This document shows positions 8,183 to 17,181 of a stretch of 64,000 bases of DNA, piece after piece. Position 1 is the first letter of the stretch. Each line of letters begins with the position of its first letter. The DNA comes from an uncultured Bacteroidales bacterium (GTDB taxonomy: Bacteria; Bacteroidota; Bacteroidia; Bacteroidales; P3): positions 30,490 to 94,489 of the forward strand of contig CAKZZD010000033.1 in assembly GCA_937886715.1 (NCBI GenBank), read 5' to 3'. Made by a program: the position numbers and the translations under genes. The notes under the pieces were generated by a model. That model was not told where the DNA came from. It saw nothing but the letters and a program-made list of their open reading frames with translations, and ran no database searches.

Positions 8183-8977
8183 TCAAACACTTACGGCTCC
8201 CTTGATGTGTGGGTGCGGGTCGTAGCCTTCAAGTGTGAAGTCCTCATAGTCGAAACCGAAAATGTCCTTCACCTCGGGGTTGATCCTCATGGTCGGCAAC
8301 GGCCTGGGGTCGCGTGTCAGCTGCAGCTTCACCTGGTCCAGATGGTTGCGGTAGATATGGGCGTCGCCGAGTGTGTGGATGAAGTCGCCCACGCCCAGTC
8401 CGCACACCTGGGCCATCATCATCGTCAGCAGGGCATAGCTGGCAATGTTGAACGGCACACCCAGGAATATGTCGGCGCTGCGCTGGTAGAGTTGGCAGCT
8501 GAGGCGTCCCCCGTCCACATAGAATTGGAAAAGGCAATGGCAAGGGGGCAACGCCATATCCTGCATTTCGGCAGGGTTCCATGCCGTCACCAGCAGGCGG
8601 CGGCTGTAGGGGTTGCGTTTTATTTCGGCGACCACGTTGGCGATCTGGTCTATCGTGCCGCCGCGACCGTCCGGCCACGAGCGCCACTGCGAGCCGTAGA
8701 CGGGACCCAAGTCGCCGTTTTCGTCGGCCCACTCGTCCCAAATGCTCACCCCGTGATCTTTCAGATACTTGATGTTCGTGTCGCCACGCAGGAACCACAG
8801 CAGTTCGTAGATGATCGAGCGCAGGTGGAGTTTCTTGGTGGTCAGCACGGGGAAACCGTCACTCAGAGGGAAACGCATCTGATAGCCGAACACCCCGATA
8901 GTGCCCGTGCCTGTGCGGTCTTCCCTCACGGTGCCGTGGTCCAGCACATGCTGCAGCAGGTCCAAATATTGCTTCAT
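8183..8977 (-). CDS. thyA: Thymidylate synthase
   Basis: Converts dUMP to dTMP with methylene-tetrahydrofolate. The start is the ATG at 8977 ([15 protein letters not shown]), which gives 264 residues, the length of E. coli ThyA; an in-frame ATG at 9061 would add 28 non-family residues. Seen: [19 protein letters not shown], the active-site Cys in [12 protein letters not shown], and [20 protein letters not shown]. No dihydrofolate reductase gene follows, although folA often does; manC comes next after 33 bases. Confidence 0.95.
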   Translation of the reverse strand: MKQYLDLLQHVLDHGTVREDRTGTGTIGVFGYQMRFPLSDGFPVLTTKKLHLRSIIYELLWFLRGDTNIKYLKDHGVSIWDEWADENGDLGPVYGSQWRSWPDGRGGTIDQIANVVAEIKRNPYSRRLLVTAWNPAEMQDMALPPCHCLFQFYVDGGRLSCQLYQRSADIFLGVPFNIASYALLTMMMAQVCGLGVGDFIHTLGDAHIYRNHLDQVKLQLTRDPRPLPTMRINPEVKDIFGFDYEDFTLEGYDPHPHIKGAVSV

Positions 8978-9044
8978 GCCGTAGTCTGTTTTTTCTACAT
9001 AACGCCCCGTCGCAAAAAATGTTGTGTACAATATAATAAATAAA

Positions 9045-9072
9045 TTCGCCCCGCCGACCACAGCGGGGCGAA
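9045..9072 (-). terminator. Terminator of the Na/Pi cotransporter gene
   Basis: Perfect 10-bp stem TTCGCCCCGC (9045-9054) with GCGGGGCGAA (9063-9072); on the minus strand it is followed by an A/T-rich run (TTTATTTATT). Confidence 0.8.
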
Positions 9073-9123
9073 GTGTGCTCTGTTCCGCATGCCGGCACGG
9101 AACACCGGCGTGTGGATTCCGGC

Positions 9124-10860
9124 TCAGTCGTCGTGGTGCTTGCGACTGTTGTCGATGGCCTCGCTGACATTGATCACGTAGTCGCCAAGCTTCTCATAGA
9201 GGGCATAGAGGCTCGAATAGGCATTGCCGATGGCATAGTCGTAGACACCCAGCTTGAGTGCATCAAGGTGCTGCGTGCGCAGGCGGTCGCGTTCGGTGTT
9301 GATCGCGTGTTCTGCTGCATAGGCCGCGTCGAGGTCCATGTGGTCGTAATCTTTAAGATTGGTGTCCATAATGTTGAGCGCCTTCTGCACCAGATCGCGC
9401 ATCTCTTCGAGGTTGGCGTTGAGGCCGGCGTCGAAGTGCACAGCATCCTCGCGTTTGCTTTGCCGCGTCATGGCTATCTGATAGATAGTGTCGCCGATCG
9501 ACTCCAGATTATCGATGATGCGCAGCATGCTGCTGACGCGTTCGGAACCATGCTCGGAAATGTCGCCCGATCCTACCTTGGTGAGGAACTTGCTGATTTC
9601 CATCTCCATGCGGTCGGTGATGCCCTCGTATTTGGTGATGCGCTGCATGATGGTGTCGAACTCCTCGTCGTTCTTTGCGGTACGCAGGCCGGGCAGGAAG
9701 GTATACATGCGAAGCACGCGTTTCGAGAATTCCTCGATCTCGCTCTTGGCACTCTGCAGGTTGAGCTCAGCGGTGGACAGCCAGTTGCCTGTGATGTAGG
9801 TGAGGCGGAACTCGTCTTCGTTGTCCTCGTCCTTGGTTTTCACCATCCAGTTCACCAGTTTCAGTATCTGCGGGATGAAGAATGCCAGAATGATGGTGTT
9901 GCCCACATTGAAAATGGTGTGGAACAGCGAGATGGCCAGTGGCACCGACTCGGGGTTGTAGCTCGGGTCGGCGACATCGGTATAGGGGCTGCAGCCCGTC
10001 ATGCTGGCCGTGAGGCCGGCAATGAGTTTCATCAAGGGCGAGAAGACAATGAGGGTGATGATGACACCCACCACATTGAACACCAGGTGGGCACGCGCGG
10101 CCTTCTTGCCTGCCGAGTTGGCCACCAGCGCAGCCAGATTTGCCGTGATGGTCGTGCCGATGTTCTGTCCCATGACCAGGGCCACGGCCACATCAAAACC
10201 TATCCATCCGTTGTAGCACATCACCAGCGTGATTGCCATCATGGCCGCCGAGGCTTGCACAAGGCAGGTCAGGAGGGCTCCGATGGCCACGAAGAGCAGG
10301 ATCGACCAGAAACCATAGTCGCTCAGGGTGCCCAATGCATTGAGAAAGCCGGGATACTGGTCAAGGTTGGCCATCGGCTCTTGCAGCAGCTCCATGCCCA
10401 CCAGCAGCAGGGCCAGACCGATGACCGTCTGGCCGATGGACTTCATCTGGTCGCGTTTGGAGAAGATGAAAAACAGGCTGATCGCCGCCAGCAGCATGGG
10501 CAGGCTGAATCCTCCGGAACCTTCACCCAGGCCGAAAAGGGTGATGATCCAGGCCGTTACCGTGGTGCCGATGTTGGCTCCCATGATCACGGCCACGGCT
10601 CCTGCCAGCGACAGCAGGCCCGCATTGACAAAACTCACCACCATCACTGTCGTGGCCGACGAACTCTGGATGGCCGCCGTCACCACCGTTCCGGTCAGGA
10701 TACCCCGCAGCGGATTGCCCGTAATCTTCTTCAGCACGGCGCGCATCTTGCTGCCCGCAATCTTCTGCAGGCCCTCGCTCATGAGTTTCATGGCAAAGAG
10801 GAATACCGCTAAGGCTCCTGCCAAATTGATGATAATGAGTAAAATGCTTATTGTTGACAT
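9124..10860 (-). CDS. Na+/phosphate cotransporter with PhoU-like C-terminal domain
   Basis: Inner-membrane NptA/PNaS-family transporter that takes up phosphate with sodium. Start chosen at the ATG at 10860 ([17 protein letters not shown]), giving 578 residues; 10 further residues from an upstream ATG lack family character. Two inverted family repeats are seen: [17 protein letters not shown] with [11 protein letters not shown], and [10 protein letters not shown] with [15 protein letters not shown]. About 230 C-terminal residues form a helical PhoU-like domain, common in the bacterial branch and thought to regulate transport. The gene is monocistronic: a -7 box at 10888-10895 and a terminator at 9045-9072 bound it. 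Confidence 0.92.
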   Translation of the reverse strand: MSTISILLIIINLAGALAVFLFAMKLMSEGLQKIAGSKMRAVLKKITGNPLRGILTGTVVTAAIQSSSATTVMVVSFVNAGLLSLAGAVAVIMGANIGTTVTAWIITLFGLGEGSGGFSLPMLLAAISLFFIFSKRDQMKSIGQTVIGLALLLVGMELLQEPMANLDQYPGFLNALGTLSDYGFWSILLFVAIGALLTCLVQASAAMMAITLVMCYNGWIGFDVAVALVMGQNIGTTITANLAALVANSAGKKAARAHLVFNVVGVIITLIVFSPLMKLIAGLTASMTGCSPYTDVADPSYNPESVPLAISLFHTIFNVGNTIILAFFIPQILKLVNWMVKTKDEDNEDEFRLTYITGNWLSTAELNLQSAKSEIEEFSKRVLRMYTFLPGLRTAKNDEEFDTIMQRITKYEGITDRMEMEISKFLTKVGSGDISEHGSERVSSMLRIIDNLESIGDTIYQIAMTRQSKREDAVHFDAGLNANLEEMRDLVQKALNIMDTNLKDYDHMDLDAAYAAEHAINTERDRLRTQHLDALKLGVYDYAIGNAYSSLYALYEKLGDYVINVSEAIDNSRKHHDD

Positions 10861-10887
10861 GGTCGCATCGGTTGAGGTTTCGTGCTG

Positions 10888-10895
10888 CAAAAGTA
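10888..10895 (-). promoter_or_regulatory. -7 box of the Na/Pi transporter promoter
   Basis: Minus-strand TACTTTTG fits TAnnTTTG and lies 27 bases before the ATG at 10860. No clear -33 TTTG is found at the normal spacing. Confidence 0.55.
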
Positions 10896-11046
10896 CGAAG
10901 ATATTCTATGCCGATATGTTAAGTTTTTGTTACGTTTTTCATTCCCCTGCCTCCGTCCCGTCGCCACTTGCCACAACCGCGCATCGCCTAATGGCCGAAG
11001 AATGTGCATGGTGGATTTTTGTGTTCCGCGATCGGAAAAATGTGTG

Positions 11047-11054
11047 TATCTTTG
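11047..11054 (+). promoter_or_regulatory. -7 box of the umuDC promoter
   Basis: TATCTTTG lies 11 bases before the umuD ATG. A TTTG at 11018-11021 is the nearest -33 candidate but is spaced 25 bases away. I see no classical LexA box. Confidence 0.6.
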
Positions 11055-11065
11055 CAATCTGAATT

Positions 11066-11503
11066 ATGGATACGATTGTACTTTCCGACGCCGAATTCGA
11101 CTACGCCTCCGAGCGGCCCTTGGCAGAAGCCATCAAGGCCGGTTTCCCCAGCCCTGCCGAGGACTATATGCGCGACGCCATCGACTTCAACCGCGATATG
11201 ATACGCAACCCTGAGACCACCTTCTACGGTCGCGTCTCCGGCGATTCGATGGTCGACGCCGGCATCGGCGACGGCGACATCGCCGTGATCGACCGCTCGC
11301 TTCTGGCTCACGACGGCGATATCGTCGTGGCGTATGTCAACAACGAGTTCACAATCAAGATCCTCGATCTTTCCCACCGGGCCGACGGCTACGTCGAGTT
11401 GCGGCCCGCCAACCCGCGCTATGTCCCCATCCGCATCCACAACACCGACAACTTCGAGGTGTGGGGCGTCGTGGTGTACACCATAAGGCAGTGGAGGCAC
11501 TGA
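11066..11503 (+). CDS. umuD: UmuD-type S24 peptidase, polymerase V subunit
   Basis: A 145-residue LexA-like serine protease that cleaves itself in the presence of RecA-ssDNA and then joins UmuC to form DNA polymerase V. The cleavage site is the AG pair in EAIKAGFPSPAEDY, about residue 30. The catalytic Ser is in GDSMVDAGI (about residue 60) and the Lys in EFTIKIL (about 97). No DNA-binding domain is present, so it is UmuD rather than LexA. It lies 3 bases upstream of umuC as a two-gene operon. Confidence 0.92.
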   Translation: MDTIVLSDAEFDYASERPLAEAIKAGFPSPAEDYMRDAIDFNRDMIRNPETTFYGRVSGDSMVDAGIGDGDIAVIDRSLLAHDGDIVVAYVNNEFTIKILDLSHRADGYVELRPANPRYVPIRIHNTDNFEVWGVVVYTIRQWRH

Positions 11504-11506
11504 GCG

Positions 11507-12802
11507 ATGTTTGCCGTCTGCGATTGTGACAACTGCTATTGCTCCTGCGAGCGTGTCTTCCGTCCTGACCTCAACGGCAGGCCCGTCGTGGTGCTGAGCA
11601 ACAACGACGGCTGCGTCGTGGCCCGCAGCAACGAAGCCAAGCAGCTCGGCGTGAAAATGGGCATGCCCTATTTCCGCATGCGGCAGCTCTTCCCCAATGC
11701 CGACATCACCGCCCTGAGCAGCAACTACGAGCTCTATGGCGACATGACAGGCCGTGTGATGGCGCTCCTGCGCAGGGCATGCCCCGGCTATTTCTTCCGC
11801 TATTCGATCGATGAGGCTTTCTGCGAACTGCCCGACGACTGGCCCCCCGAACGGCTGAGGGCATGGGGACAGGCGCTGCACACCGACATCAAGCGGGGCA
11901 CCGGCATGCCCGTGTCGATAGGCATGGGGCGCACCAAGACACTTGCCAAACTGGCCAGCCACTTCGCCAAGCGCTATCCGGGCTATCACCACGCCTGCCT
12001 GATCGACACCGACGAACAGCGCGAAAAAGCCCTGGCACTATGCCCGATCGGCGACGTGTGGGGCATCGGCCGCCGCAACACGGCCAAACTCCAGGCCCTC
12101 GGCGTGGCCACCGCACTCGATTTCGCTCGCTGGACGGAACAGCGCGTCAACCAGCATTTCACCGTCACGGCGCTCCGCACTTGGCGCGAACTGAACGGCA
12201 CCAGCTGCATCGAAAACGAGAAAATGGCCGCCAAACAGAGCATCTGCGTCAGCCGCAGCTTCGACGGTATGGTCGACGACGCCGAGATACTTTCGCACCA
12301 TGTGGCCAACTTCTCGGTGCATGTGGCCCAGAAACTGCGCCGCCAGGGCACCGTGGCCGGCGTGGTGGGCGTCTTCATCGACACCAACCGTTTCCGCGAC
12401 GACCTTGAACAATACTACAATTATGCCGACCGCCAGCTTCTCACCCCCTCCTCGTCGTCGACAGTCATCGCCGCCACCGCCCAGCGCATACTGGATTCCA
12501 TCTTCAAGGCCGGACGCCACTACAAGCGTGCCGGCGTCGTGGCCCTGGGCCTCCTGCCCGACAACGCCATCCAGACCAACCTCCTCAACGGCGACGGCGA
12601 GCATGTCCAGCGCCAGCGCCGGCTGGATGCCCTGATCGACCGCCTGAACAATATCGAGGGCGAAAATGCCGTCCAGCTGGCTTCACAGCAGTATCGGCCT
12701 GGTCCCGACGGCAAGCCGGTACACTTCGCCGATGCCTTGCGCCACGCCTTCCGGTCGCCCAACTACACCACCCGCTGGACCGACCTCATCCTTCTGAAGT
12801 GA
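11507..12802 (+). CDS. umuC: UmuC, error-prone Y-family DNA polymerase V
   Basis: Catalytic subunit of polymerase V for translesion synthesis during the DNA-damage response. Length 431 residues, near E. coli UmuC (422). The N-terminal motif VCDCDNCYCSCERVF carries the first metal-binding Asp (usual form DCNNFYASCERVF), followed by VVVLSNNDGCVVARSNEAK and the second acidic site YSIDEAFCEL. GMGRTKTLAKLASHFAK and the DVWGIGRRNTAKL helix-hairpin-helix follow. The C-terminal little-finger and UmuC-specific region is complete. Coding bases are strongly C-rich at third positions. Confidence 0.95.
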   Translation: MFAVCDCDNCYCSCERVFRPDLNGRPVVVLSNNDGCVVARSNEAKQLGVKMGMPYFRMRQLFPNADITALSSNYELYGDMTGRVMALLRRACPGYFFRYSIDEAFCELPDDWPPERLRAWGQALHTDIKRGTGMPVSIGMGRTKTLAKLASHFAKRYPGYHHACLIDTDEQREKALALCPIGDVWGIGRRNTAKLQALGVATALDFARWTEQRVNQHFTVTALRTWRELNGTSCIENEKMAAKQSICVSRSFDGMVDDAEILSHHVANFSVHVAQKLRRQGTVAGVVGVFIDTNRFRDDLEQYYNYADRQLLTPSSSSTVIAATAQRILDSIFKAGRHYKRAGVVALGLLPDNAIQTNLLNGDGEHVQRQRRLDALIDRLNNIEGENAVQLASQQYRPGPDGKPVHFADALRHAFRSPNYTTRWTDLILLK

Positions 12803-12850
12803 CCTGACCGCCCCATTTCCCCGCCTCCGTAATCCCCTCTAAATCCGTAT

Positions 12851-12918
12851 CTTCTCCTTATCAACTCCTACCCAAGTCCTACCATAGTAGGAGATGGTTA
12901 GGAGTTGATAAGGAGAAG
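12851..12918. repeat. Long hairpin related to the dispersed element
   Basis: A 21-bp outer stem (CTTCTCCTTATCAACTCCTA from 12851, with 12898-12918) encloses an inner stem TCCTAC/GTAGGA (12877-12882, 12887-12892). The arm sequence differs from the CCTCCAACC copies, but the left flank (CCGC.TCCGTAA.CCCCT..AAATCCGTA) matches that of copy 1, suggesting one family. It sits between the convergent ends of umuC and hup and could terminate umuC transcription. Confidence 0.65.
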
Positions 12919-12998
12919 GTATTGAGGGACAGCGGGTTGGCAATGCGGTAAAGTCGCGGCGGAGGTGTGCCATCCGACGGCTTTGGGAAATAAAAAAA

Positions 12999-13023
12999 GC
13001 GGGTCCCCAAATCTGGGACCCGC
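12999..13023 (-). terminator. hup terminator
   Basis: Perfect 9-bp stem GCGGGTCCC/GGGACCCGC with a 7-base loop, followed on the minus strand by seven T. Classic intrinsic terminator 25 bases after the hup stop. Confidence 0.92.
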
Positions 13024-13048
13024 ATGTCTTTGGTTGCACAAACCCGTC

Positions 13049-13309
13049 TTAGATGAGTTTGCTGCCGGCTTTGAACTTAGCCACTTTCTTGGCGGGAACT
13101 TTGACGGCTTTGCCGTTCTGCGGGTTCTTCGCGGTGCGGGCTTTGCGTTTCACAACGGAGAAGGTGCCGAAGCCGATCAGGGTCACTTTCTCACCTTTTT
13201 TCAGCTGCTCCTGGATGGTACCAAGGCAAGCATTCATTGCCTCTTTGGCGGCGGTCTTGGTCATGCCAGTTTTGGCGGCCATTGCGTTAGCAAGTTCGGT
13301 TTTGTTCAT
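13049..13309 (-). CDS. hup: HU-family DNA-binding protein
   Basis: An 86-residue nucleoid protein that bends and compacts DNA as a dimer. It has the family order: N-terminal helices (MNKTELANAMAAKTGMTKT), the turn GEKVTLIGFGTFSV, the beta-arm with KARTAKNPQNGKAVKVPAKK, and the C-terminal FKAGSKLI. It is transcribed alone from an A/T-rich promoter region (13380-13413) and ends at the terminator at 12999-13023. HU and IHF subunits share this fold; the proline-containing arm (NPQNG) and short C-terminus favour HU. Confidence 0.95.
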   Translation of the reverse strand: MNKTELANAMAAKTGMTKTAAKEAMNACLGTIQEQLKKGEKVTLIGFGTFSVVKRKARTAKNPQNGKAVKVPAKKVAKFKAGSKLI

Positions 13310-13379
13310 GTTAATGAATTTTTTGGTTAATAATATGCTGGTTATTAAATGGCTAATTGATGTCTTGTTGTTTTCGGTG

Positions 13380-13413
13380 CAAATTTATGTAATTTTTTTT
13401 AATATCCTGCAAA
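13380..13413 (-). promoter_or_regulatory. hup promoter
   Basis: Minus-strand TTTG (13410-13413), 22 bases, TAAATTTG (13380-13387). The -7 box matches the consensus; the spacing is slightly long. It is set in a very A/T-rich region of about 130 bases. Confidence 0.65.
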
Positions 13414-13442
13414 TTTTTTTTTACTTTTTTTTCGAGTTTTCT

Positions 13443-14378
13443 TCAAAAAGTTGTTTTCCAACCCGATAAGTTTGTGCCTCTTAAAAATTCTTCAATCGAG
13501 TTTCTTCGTTTTCCGCTCATTTGCAGGCCGGAAATCAAGATAAAACCGTCTGCAACTCCGATTTTTAGCGTGTGTTTGCCGTCGCATTGGATGTCGCCCG
13601 GCACGCTTCCGTCTTGTGTGATGGCCGTTGCTTCGAACACTTTGAAGTCGACGGTTTCGCCGTGCGGGTTGAGCAGTGTCATGAATGCGGCAGGGTAGGG
13701 CGAGAGGCCGCGGATGAAGTCGACAGTCGCTTTGGCCGTGCGTGTGAAGTCGATGCGGCAGTCGTCTTTGAATATTTTGGGGGCCGGGCAGGGTGTGCCT
13801 TGTTGCGGTTGAGGGCTGAGGGTGCCGTCGGCCAGACGGTCGAGGGTGTCGACCACCAGGCGGCTTCCGATGGCGGCCAGGCGGTCGTGCAGTGTGCCGG
13901 CATTGTCGTCGGGGGTGATGGGGGTCGGCTGCTGTAGCAGGATGGCGCCTTCGTCGATGTGGTGGTTGAGGAGGAAGGTGGTGACGCCGGTAGTGGTGTC
14001 GCCGTTGATGATTGCCCAGTTGATAGGTGCTGCGCCGCGGTAGCGGGGCAGCAGCGAGGCGTGCAGGTTGAATGTGCCGTGGGGGGGCATGTTCCACACT
14101 GCCTCGGGCAGCATGCGGAAGGCCACGACGACGAAGATGTCGGCTTGGAAGGCGGCCAGCTGCCGGAGGAATTCCTCGTCGCGCAGGCGCTCGGGCTGGA
14201 GCAGGGGCAGCTGGTGGTCGACGGCGTATTGTTTGACGGCGCTGGGTGTGGTCTTGCGGCCGCGGCCTGACTGGCGGTCGGGCACGGTGACCACGGCGGC
14301 CACTTCGTGCGTCGAGTGCATGATGGCGTCGAGTGCGGCTACGGCGAAGTCGGGGGTGCCGAAGAAGACGGTTTTCAT
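13443..14378 (-). CDS. fmt: Methionyl-tRNA formyltransferase
   Basis: Adds the formyl group to initiator Met-tRNA using 10-formyl-tetrahydrofolate. Start at the ATG at 14378 (MKTVFFGTPDFAVAALDAI), giving 311 residues as expected; the frame stays open upstream but without family sequence. Seen: FNLHASLLPRYRGAAPINWA with the SLLPxxRG core, the catalytic-site TTGVTTFLLNHHIDEGAIL, and the C-terminal tRNA-binding domain. The ATG overlaps the ribH stop (ATGA), so it is coupled to ribH and is the last gene of the S46 - sigma-54/M23 - ribH - fmt operon. Confidence 0.95.
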   Translation of the reverse strand: MKTVFFGTPDFAVAALDAIMHSTHEVAAVVTVPDRQSGRGRKTTPSAVKQYAVDHQLPLLQPERLRDEEFLRQLAAFQADIFVVVAFRMLPEAVWNMPPHGTFNLHASLLPRYRGAAPINWAIINGDTTTGVTTFLLNHHIDEGAILLQQPTPITPDDNAGTLHDRLAAIGSRLVVDTLDRLADGTLSPQPQQGTPCPAPKIFKDDCRIDFTRTAKATVDFIRGLSPYPAAFMTLLNPHGETVDFKVFEATAITQDGSVPGDIQCDGKHTLKIGVADGFILISGLQMSGKRRNSIEEFLRGTNLSGWKTTF

Positions 14379-14869
14379 TTCGATACGATGTTGTCGTGGA
14401 GGGCGCACATTTTGAGGGCCGTGATGGCTCCTTCGACGCCTTTGTTGCCGTGTTTTCCGCCGGCGCGGTCGAGGGCCTGCTGCGGGGTGTTGGTGGTCAG
14501 GACGCTGAAGATGACGGGGGTGCCGGTCTGTATGGCCACGTTGGTGAGGCCTTGTGACACTGCCTGGCAGATGAATTCGAAGTGGCGTGTCTCGCCCTGG
14601 ATGACGCATCCGATGCAGATGATGGCGTCGACGCCGGTGTGGCGGGCGAGCAGGCTGGCGGCGGTGGAGAGCTCGAAGGTGCCGGGCACATGGTGCACGT
14701 CGATGTGGTCTTTGGCCACGCCGTGTTCAACGAGGGTGTCGTAGGCGCCTTGCAGCATGGAGTTGGTCACCTCGGGGTTCCATTCGGCGGCGACGATGGC
14801 GATGCGGTAGGGGGCTCCGTCGGGCACCGAGTTGGGGTCGTAGGCGGAGAGGTCGGTCTGTTTTTGCAT
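14375..14869 (-). CDS. ribH: 6,7-dimethyl-8-ribityllumazine synthase
   Basis: Penultimate enzyme of riboflavin synthesis, condensing the RibD-pathway product with the RibB product; usually assembles into icosahedral shells. Length 164 residues. Family segments: IAIVAAEWNPEVTNSMLQGA, VHHVPGTFELSTAASLLA, DAIICIGCVIQGETRHFEFI and NTPQQALDRAGGKHGNKGVE. The start lies 1 base after the stop of the sigma-54/M23 gene. It is separate from ribD (3419-4507), so riboflavin genes are scattered here. Confidence 0.95.
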   Translation of the reverse strand: MQKQTDLSAYDPNSVPDGAPYRIAIVAAEWNPEVTNSMLQGAYDTLVEHGVAKDHIDVHHVPGTFELSTAASLLARHTGVDAIICIGCVIQGETRHFEFICQAVSQGLTNVAIQTGTPVIFSVLTTNTPQQALDRAGGKHGNKGVEGAITALKMCALHDNIVSK

Positions 14870-14870
14870 G

Positions 14871-17168
14871 TCAGAAGTCTTTTGGGTTGAGGGCTTGGTT
14901 TTGCGATTTGCGGTTTTTCTTCGATTCTTTGATGATGCTTCCGTCGGCTTTGTATTCGATGTGGGTGCCTTTCCGCGGCTGGTAGATGCCGAAGTAGGAT
15001 TTGTCGAGGTGCAGCCTGCGGGTGCGGAGGCTGAAGCTGTTGAAGTCGAGCAGCCATTCGGGGTCGAAGGTCTGGTAGAGGAAGCGCACTTCGAAGTGCA
15101 GATGGGGTCCGGTGGAGTTGCCGGTGCTGCCGCCCAGGCCTATGATGTCGCCGGCCTGCACTTCCTGGTAGGGCTTCACCTTGATTTGCGACAGGTGGCC
15201 GTAGAGGGTCTCGAGGCCGTTGGGATGGCGCACCACGACGCAGTTGCCGTAGCCTCCCATGCGTGCTGCCACGCGCACGATGCCGCTGAAGGCGCAATGC
15301 ACCGGGTCGCCTGTGTTGAGGCGTATGTCGACGCCATGGTGGCCGCGGTGCCACCGCCAGCCGTAGTTGGAGGTTTTGGCGTTTTTCACCGGGAAGCAGA
15401 ATTCGCTGGTGTCGGTGATGAGGTGTATGTTGATCTCGTCGGGCAGCATGTCGGTTTGGGTGCGTCCCATGGGGTTGACGCGGTTTTGGGGAAATCCGTC
15501 GTACCACATGGGGACCATGGCGCGCGTCATGGCGGCCCGTTCTTCCACAGGCCCGCCGGGGGTGGGCGGTTGTGGCTTTTCTTGTTTTTTCTCTTCCGCC
15601 TTTGGGTTGGGGGCGGTCTTTCTTTCGGCTGTGGCTTTCGCCGTCGCCGCTTTGGCTTTGGCTTTGGCTTCGGCTGCGGTGAGGCGCGCGGTGAGGATCG
15701 AGTCGTAGTACGACATCTGTCCTTGTGCCGCGCCGCTGGCGAGGAACAGCAGCAGGATGATGATGCGTCGCAGGCGCGCCACGGGGAACCCCAGCTGTTC
15801 GCGGTATTTTGCCACCGTGCGCCGGGCCACCGGCATGCCTTGCCCGTTCAGCTGTTTGGCAAGGGCGTCGTCCGACAGTGGGGCGTGTTTGTCTTCGCTG
15901 TTGATCAGGTCGGCCAAGCGGTTCTTGATGCTGTCGACGGAGATCTCGTTGCCTTCGTTGTCGGCCAGTCCTTTGGAGAAACAGTCTTTCAGCGCAATGG
16001 TGCCGAAGGTGGTCTGGATGTATTTGCTGTTGGCCATCCGCGACACGGTCGAAATGTCCAGCCCGGTGGCTTCGGCCACTTCGCGCTGCCGCAGGGGCAC
16101 CATCAGGTTGGGGTTGCCCGTCAGCAAGTATTGCCGCTGGTGCCTGACGATGTATTTCATCACGCGGACGATCGTGTTGTGCCGTTGCTGCAGCAGGTCG
16201 ATGAATCCCTGTGCGTCGGCCTGCTTTGTCCGCAGAAACTGGATGGTCTGCTTGTCGCCTTTCTGCTGCTCCATGTCGTGCAGCATCTGGATGTAGTATT
16301 CGTTGAGGCTCAAGCGGGGTATGTTGTAGTCGTTCAGGTAGAAACTGAGTTCGCCGTCCTGCTGTTGAAGGATGATGTCGGGGGTCACCGTGACCGCCTC
16401 CGTGCGGCTTTCGTTGTCCGAGCCGCCCGGTTTGGGGTTGAGGTGCAGGATGACGTCGGTGGCGCGGTCGAATTGCTCCTGGCTGATGCCGAGATTGGCC
16501 ACTATGCGGTCGTAGCGGTGGTTGGCGAAATCGTCGAAGTGGTGCTCTATGACCTGCAATGCGGTGTCAACCTCAGGGTTGCGCTCGTGTGCCGCCATGC
16601 GTTGCAGCTGCAGCATCAGGCACTCCTGCAGGTTGCGGGCGCCGATGCCGGCAGGGTCGAGGCTTTGGATGGTGTGCAGCACCTCCTCCACCTCCTCGTT
16701 CGAGGCATCGATGCCTTGGCGGAAGGCCAGGTCGTTGGTGATCAGCGCCATGTCGCGGCTCAGATAGCCTGCGTCGTCGATCGACCCGATGATCTCCGTG
16801 GCGATGGCCTGTTGACGGTCGCTCATTTGCCGTGAGGCAAGCTGCGAGGCCATCCTTTCGTAGAACGACTGGCTGTCGGCCACGATGAATTCGCGGCGCA
16901 TGCTGTTCGGGTCCGACTCCAGATGCTCGTGGTAGTCGTATCCGAAGTCATCCTCGTCGCTGTCCCAGTCCGACGCGTTGTTGTCCTCCTCCGGCGTGTC
17001 GAGGTTGTCGGGACTCTCCACGGGTGTGGCCTCAAGCAGGGGGTTCTTCTCGATCTCCTCCTTGATGGCGCTTTCCAGTTCAGTGACAGGCAGCTGCAGC
17101 AGACGCATAAGCTGTATCTGCTGAGGCGACAGTTTCTGCTGCAGCTGTTGTCTCTGAATCTGTTTCAT
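14871..17168 (-). CDS. rpoN: Sigma-54 factor (RpoN) fused in frame to an M23 peptidase
   Basis: One open frame of 765 codons. Residues 1-467 are a full sigma-54: Gln-rich region I (MKQIQRQQLQQKLSPQQIQ), acidic region II (about 52-90), core-binding domain (SLDPAGIGARNLQECLMLQL), helix-turn-helix (TGLDISTVSRMANS) and the RpoN box ARRTVAKYRE (448-457), which binds the -24 element. RpoN normally stops about 13 residues later. Here PVARLRR runs straight into IIILLLFLASGAAQGQ, a typical signal peptide, then an Ala/Lys-rich linker (about 490-535) and a LytM/M23 domain with H610-x3-D614 and H689-x-H691. Codon 463 is GTG (top base 15782) and would start a normal 303-residue exported peptidase. So this is either a true fusion or an in-frame overlapping pair; a sequencing indel is less likely because no frame change is needed. 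Confidence 0.85.
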   Translation of the reverse strand: MKQIQRQQLQQKLSPQQIQLMRLLQLPVTELESAIKEEIEKNPLLEATPVESPDNLDTPEEDNNASDWDSDEDDFGYDYHEHLESDPNSMRREFIVADSQSFYERMASQLASRQMSDRQQAIATEIIGSIDDAGYLSRDMALITNDLAFRQGIDASNEEVEEVLHTIQSLDPAGIGARNLQECLMLQLQRMAAHERNPEVDTALQVIEHHFDDFANHRYDRIVANLGISQEQFDRATDVILHLNPKPGGSDNESRTEAVTVTPDIILQQQDGELSFYLNDYNIPRLSLNEYYIQMLHDMEQQKGDKQTIQFLRTKQADAQGFIDLLQQRHNTIVRVMKYIVRHQRQYLLTGNPNLMVPLRQREVAEATGLDISTVSRMANSKYIQTTFGTIALKDCFSKGLADNEGNEISVDSIKNRLADLINSEDKHAPLSDDALAKQLNGQGMPVARRTVAKYREQLGFPVARLRRIIILLLFLASGAAQGQMSYYDSILTARLTAAEAKAKAKAATAKATAERKTAPNPKAEEKKQEKPQPPTPGGPVEERAAMTRAMVPMWYDGFPQNRVNPMGRTQTDMLPDEINIHLITDTSEFCFPVKNAKTSNYGWRWHRGHHGVDIRLNTGDPVHCAFSGIVRVAARMGGYGNCVVVRHPNGLETLYGHLSQIKVKPYQEVQAGDIIGLGGSTGNSTGPHLHFEVRFLYQTFDPEWLLDFNSFSLRTRRLHLDKSYFGIYQPRKGTHIEYKADGSIIKESKKNRKSQNQALNPKDF

Positions 17169-17181
17169 ATTATTTATATCG

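Noticed and set aside
14378..14609. N-terminal extension of Fmt by 77 residues
   Set aside because: The extension is Arg/His/Pro-rich shadow sequence of ribH; the ATG at 14378 gives the normal Fmt start and overlaps the ribH stop.
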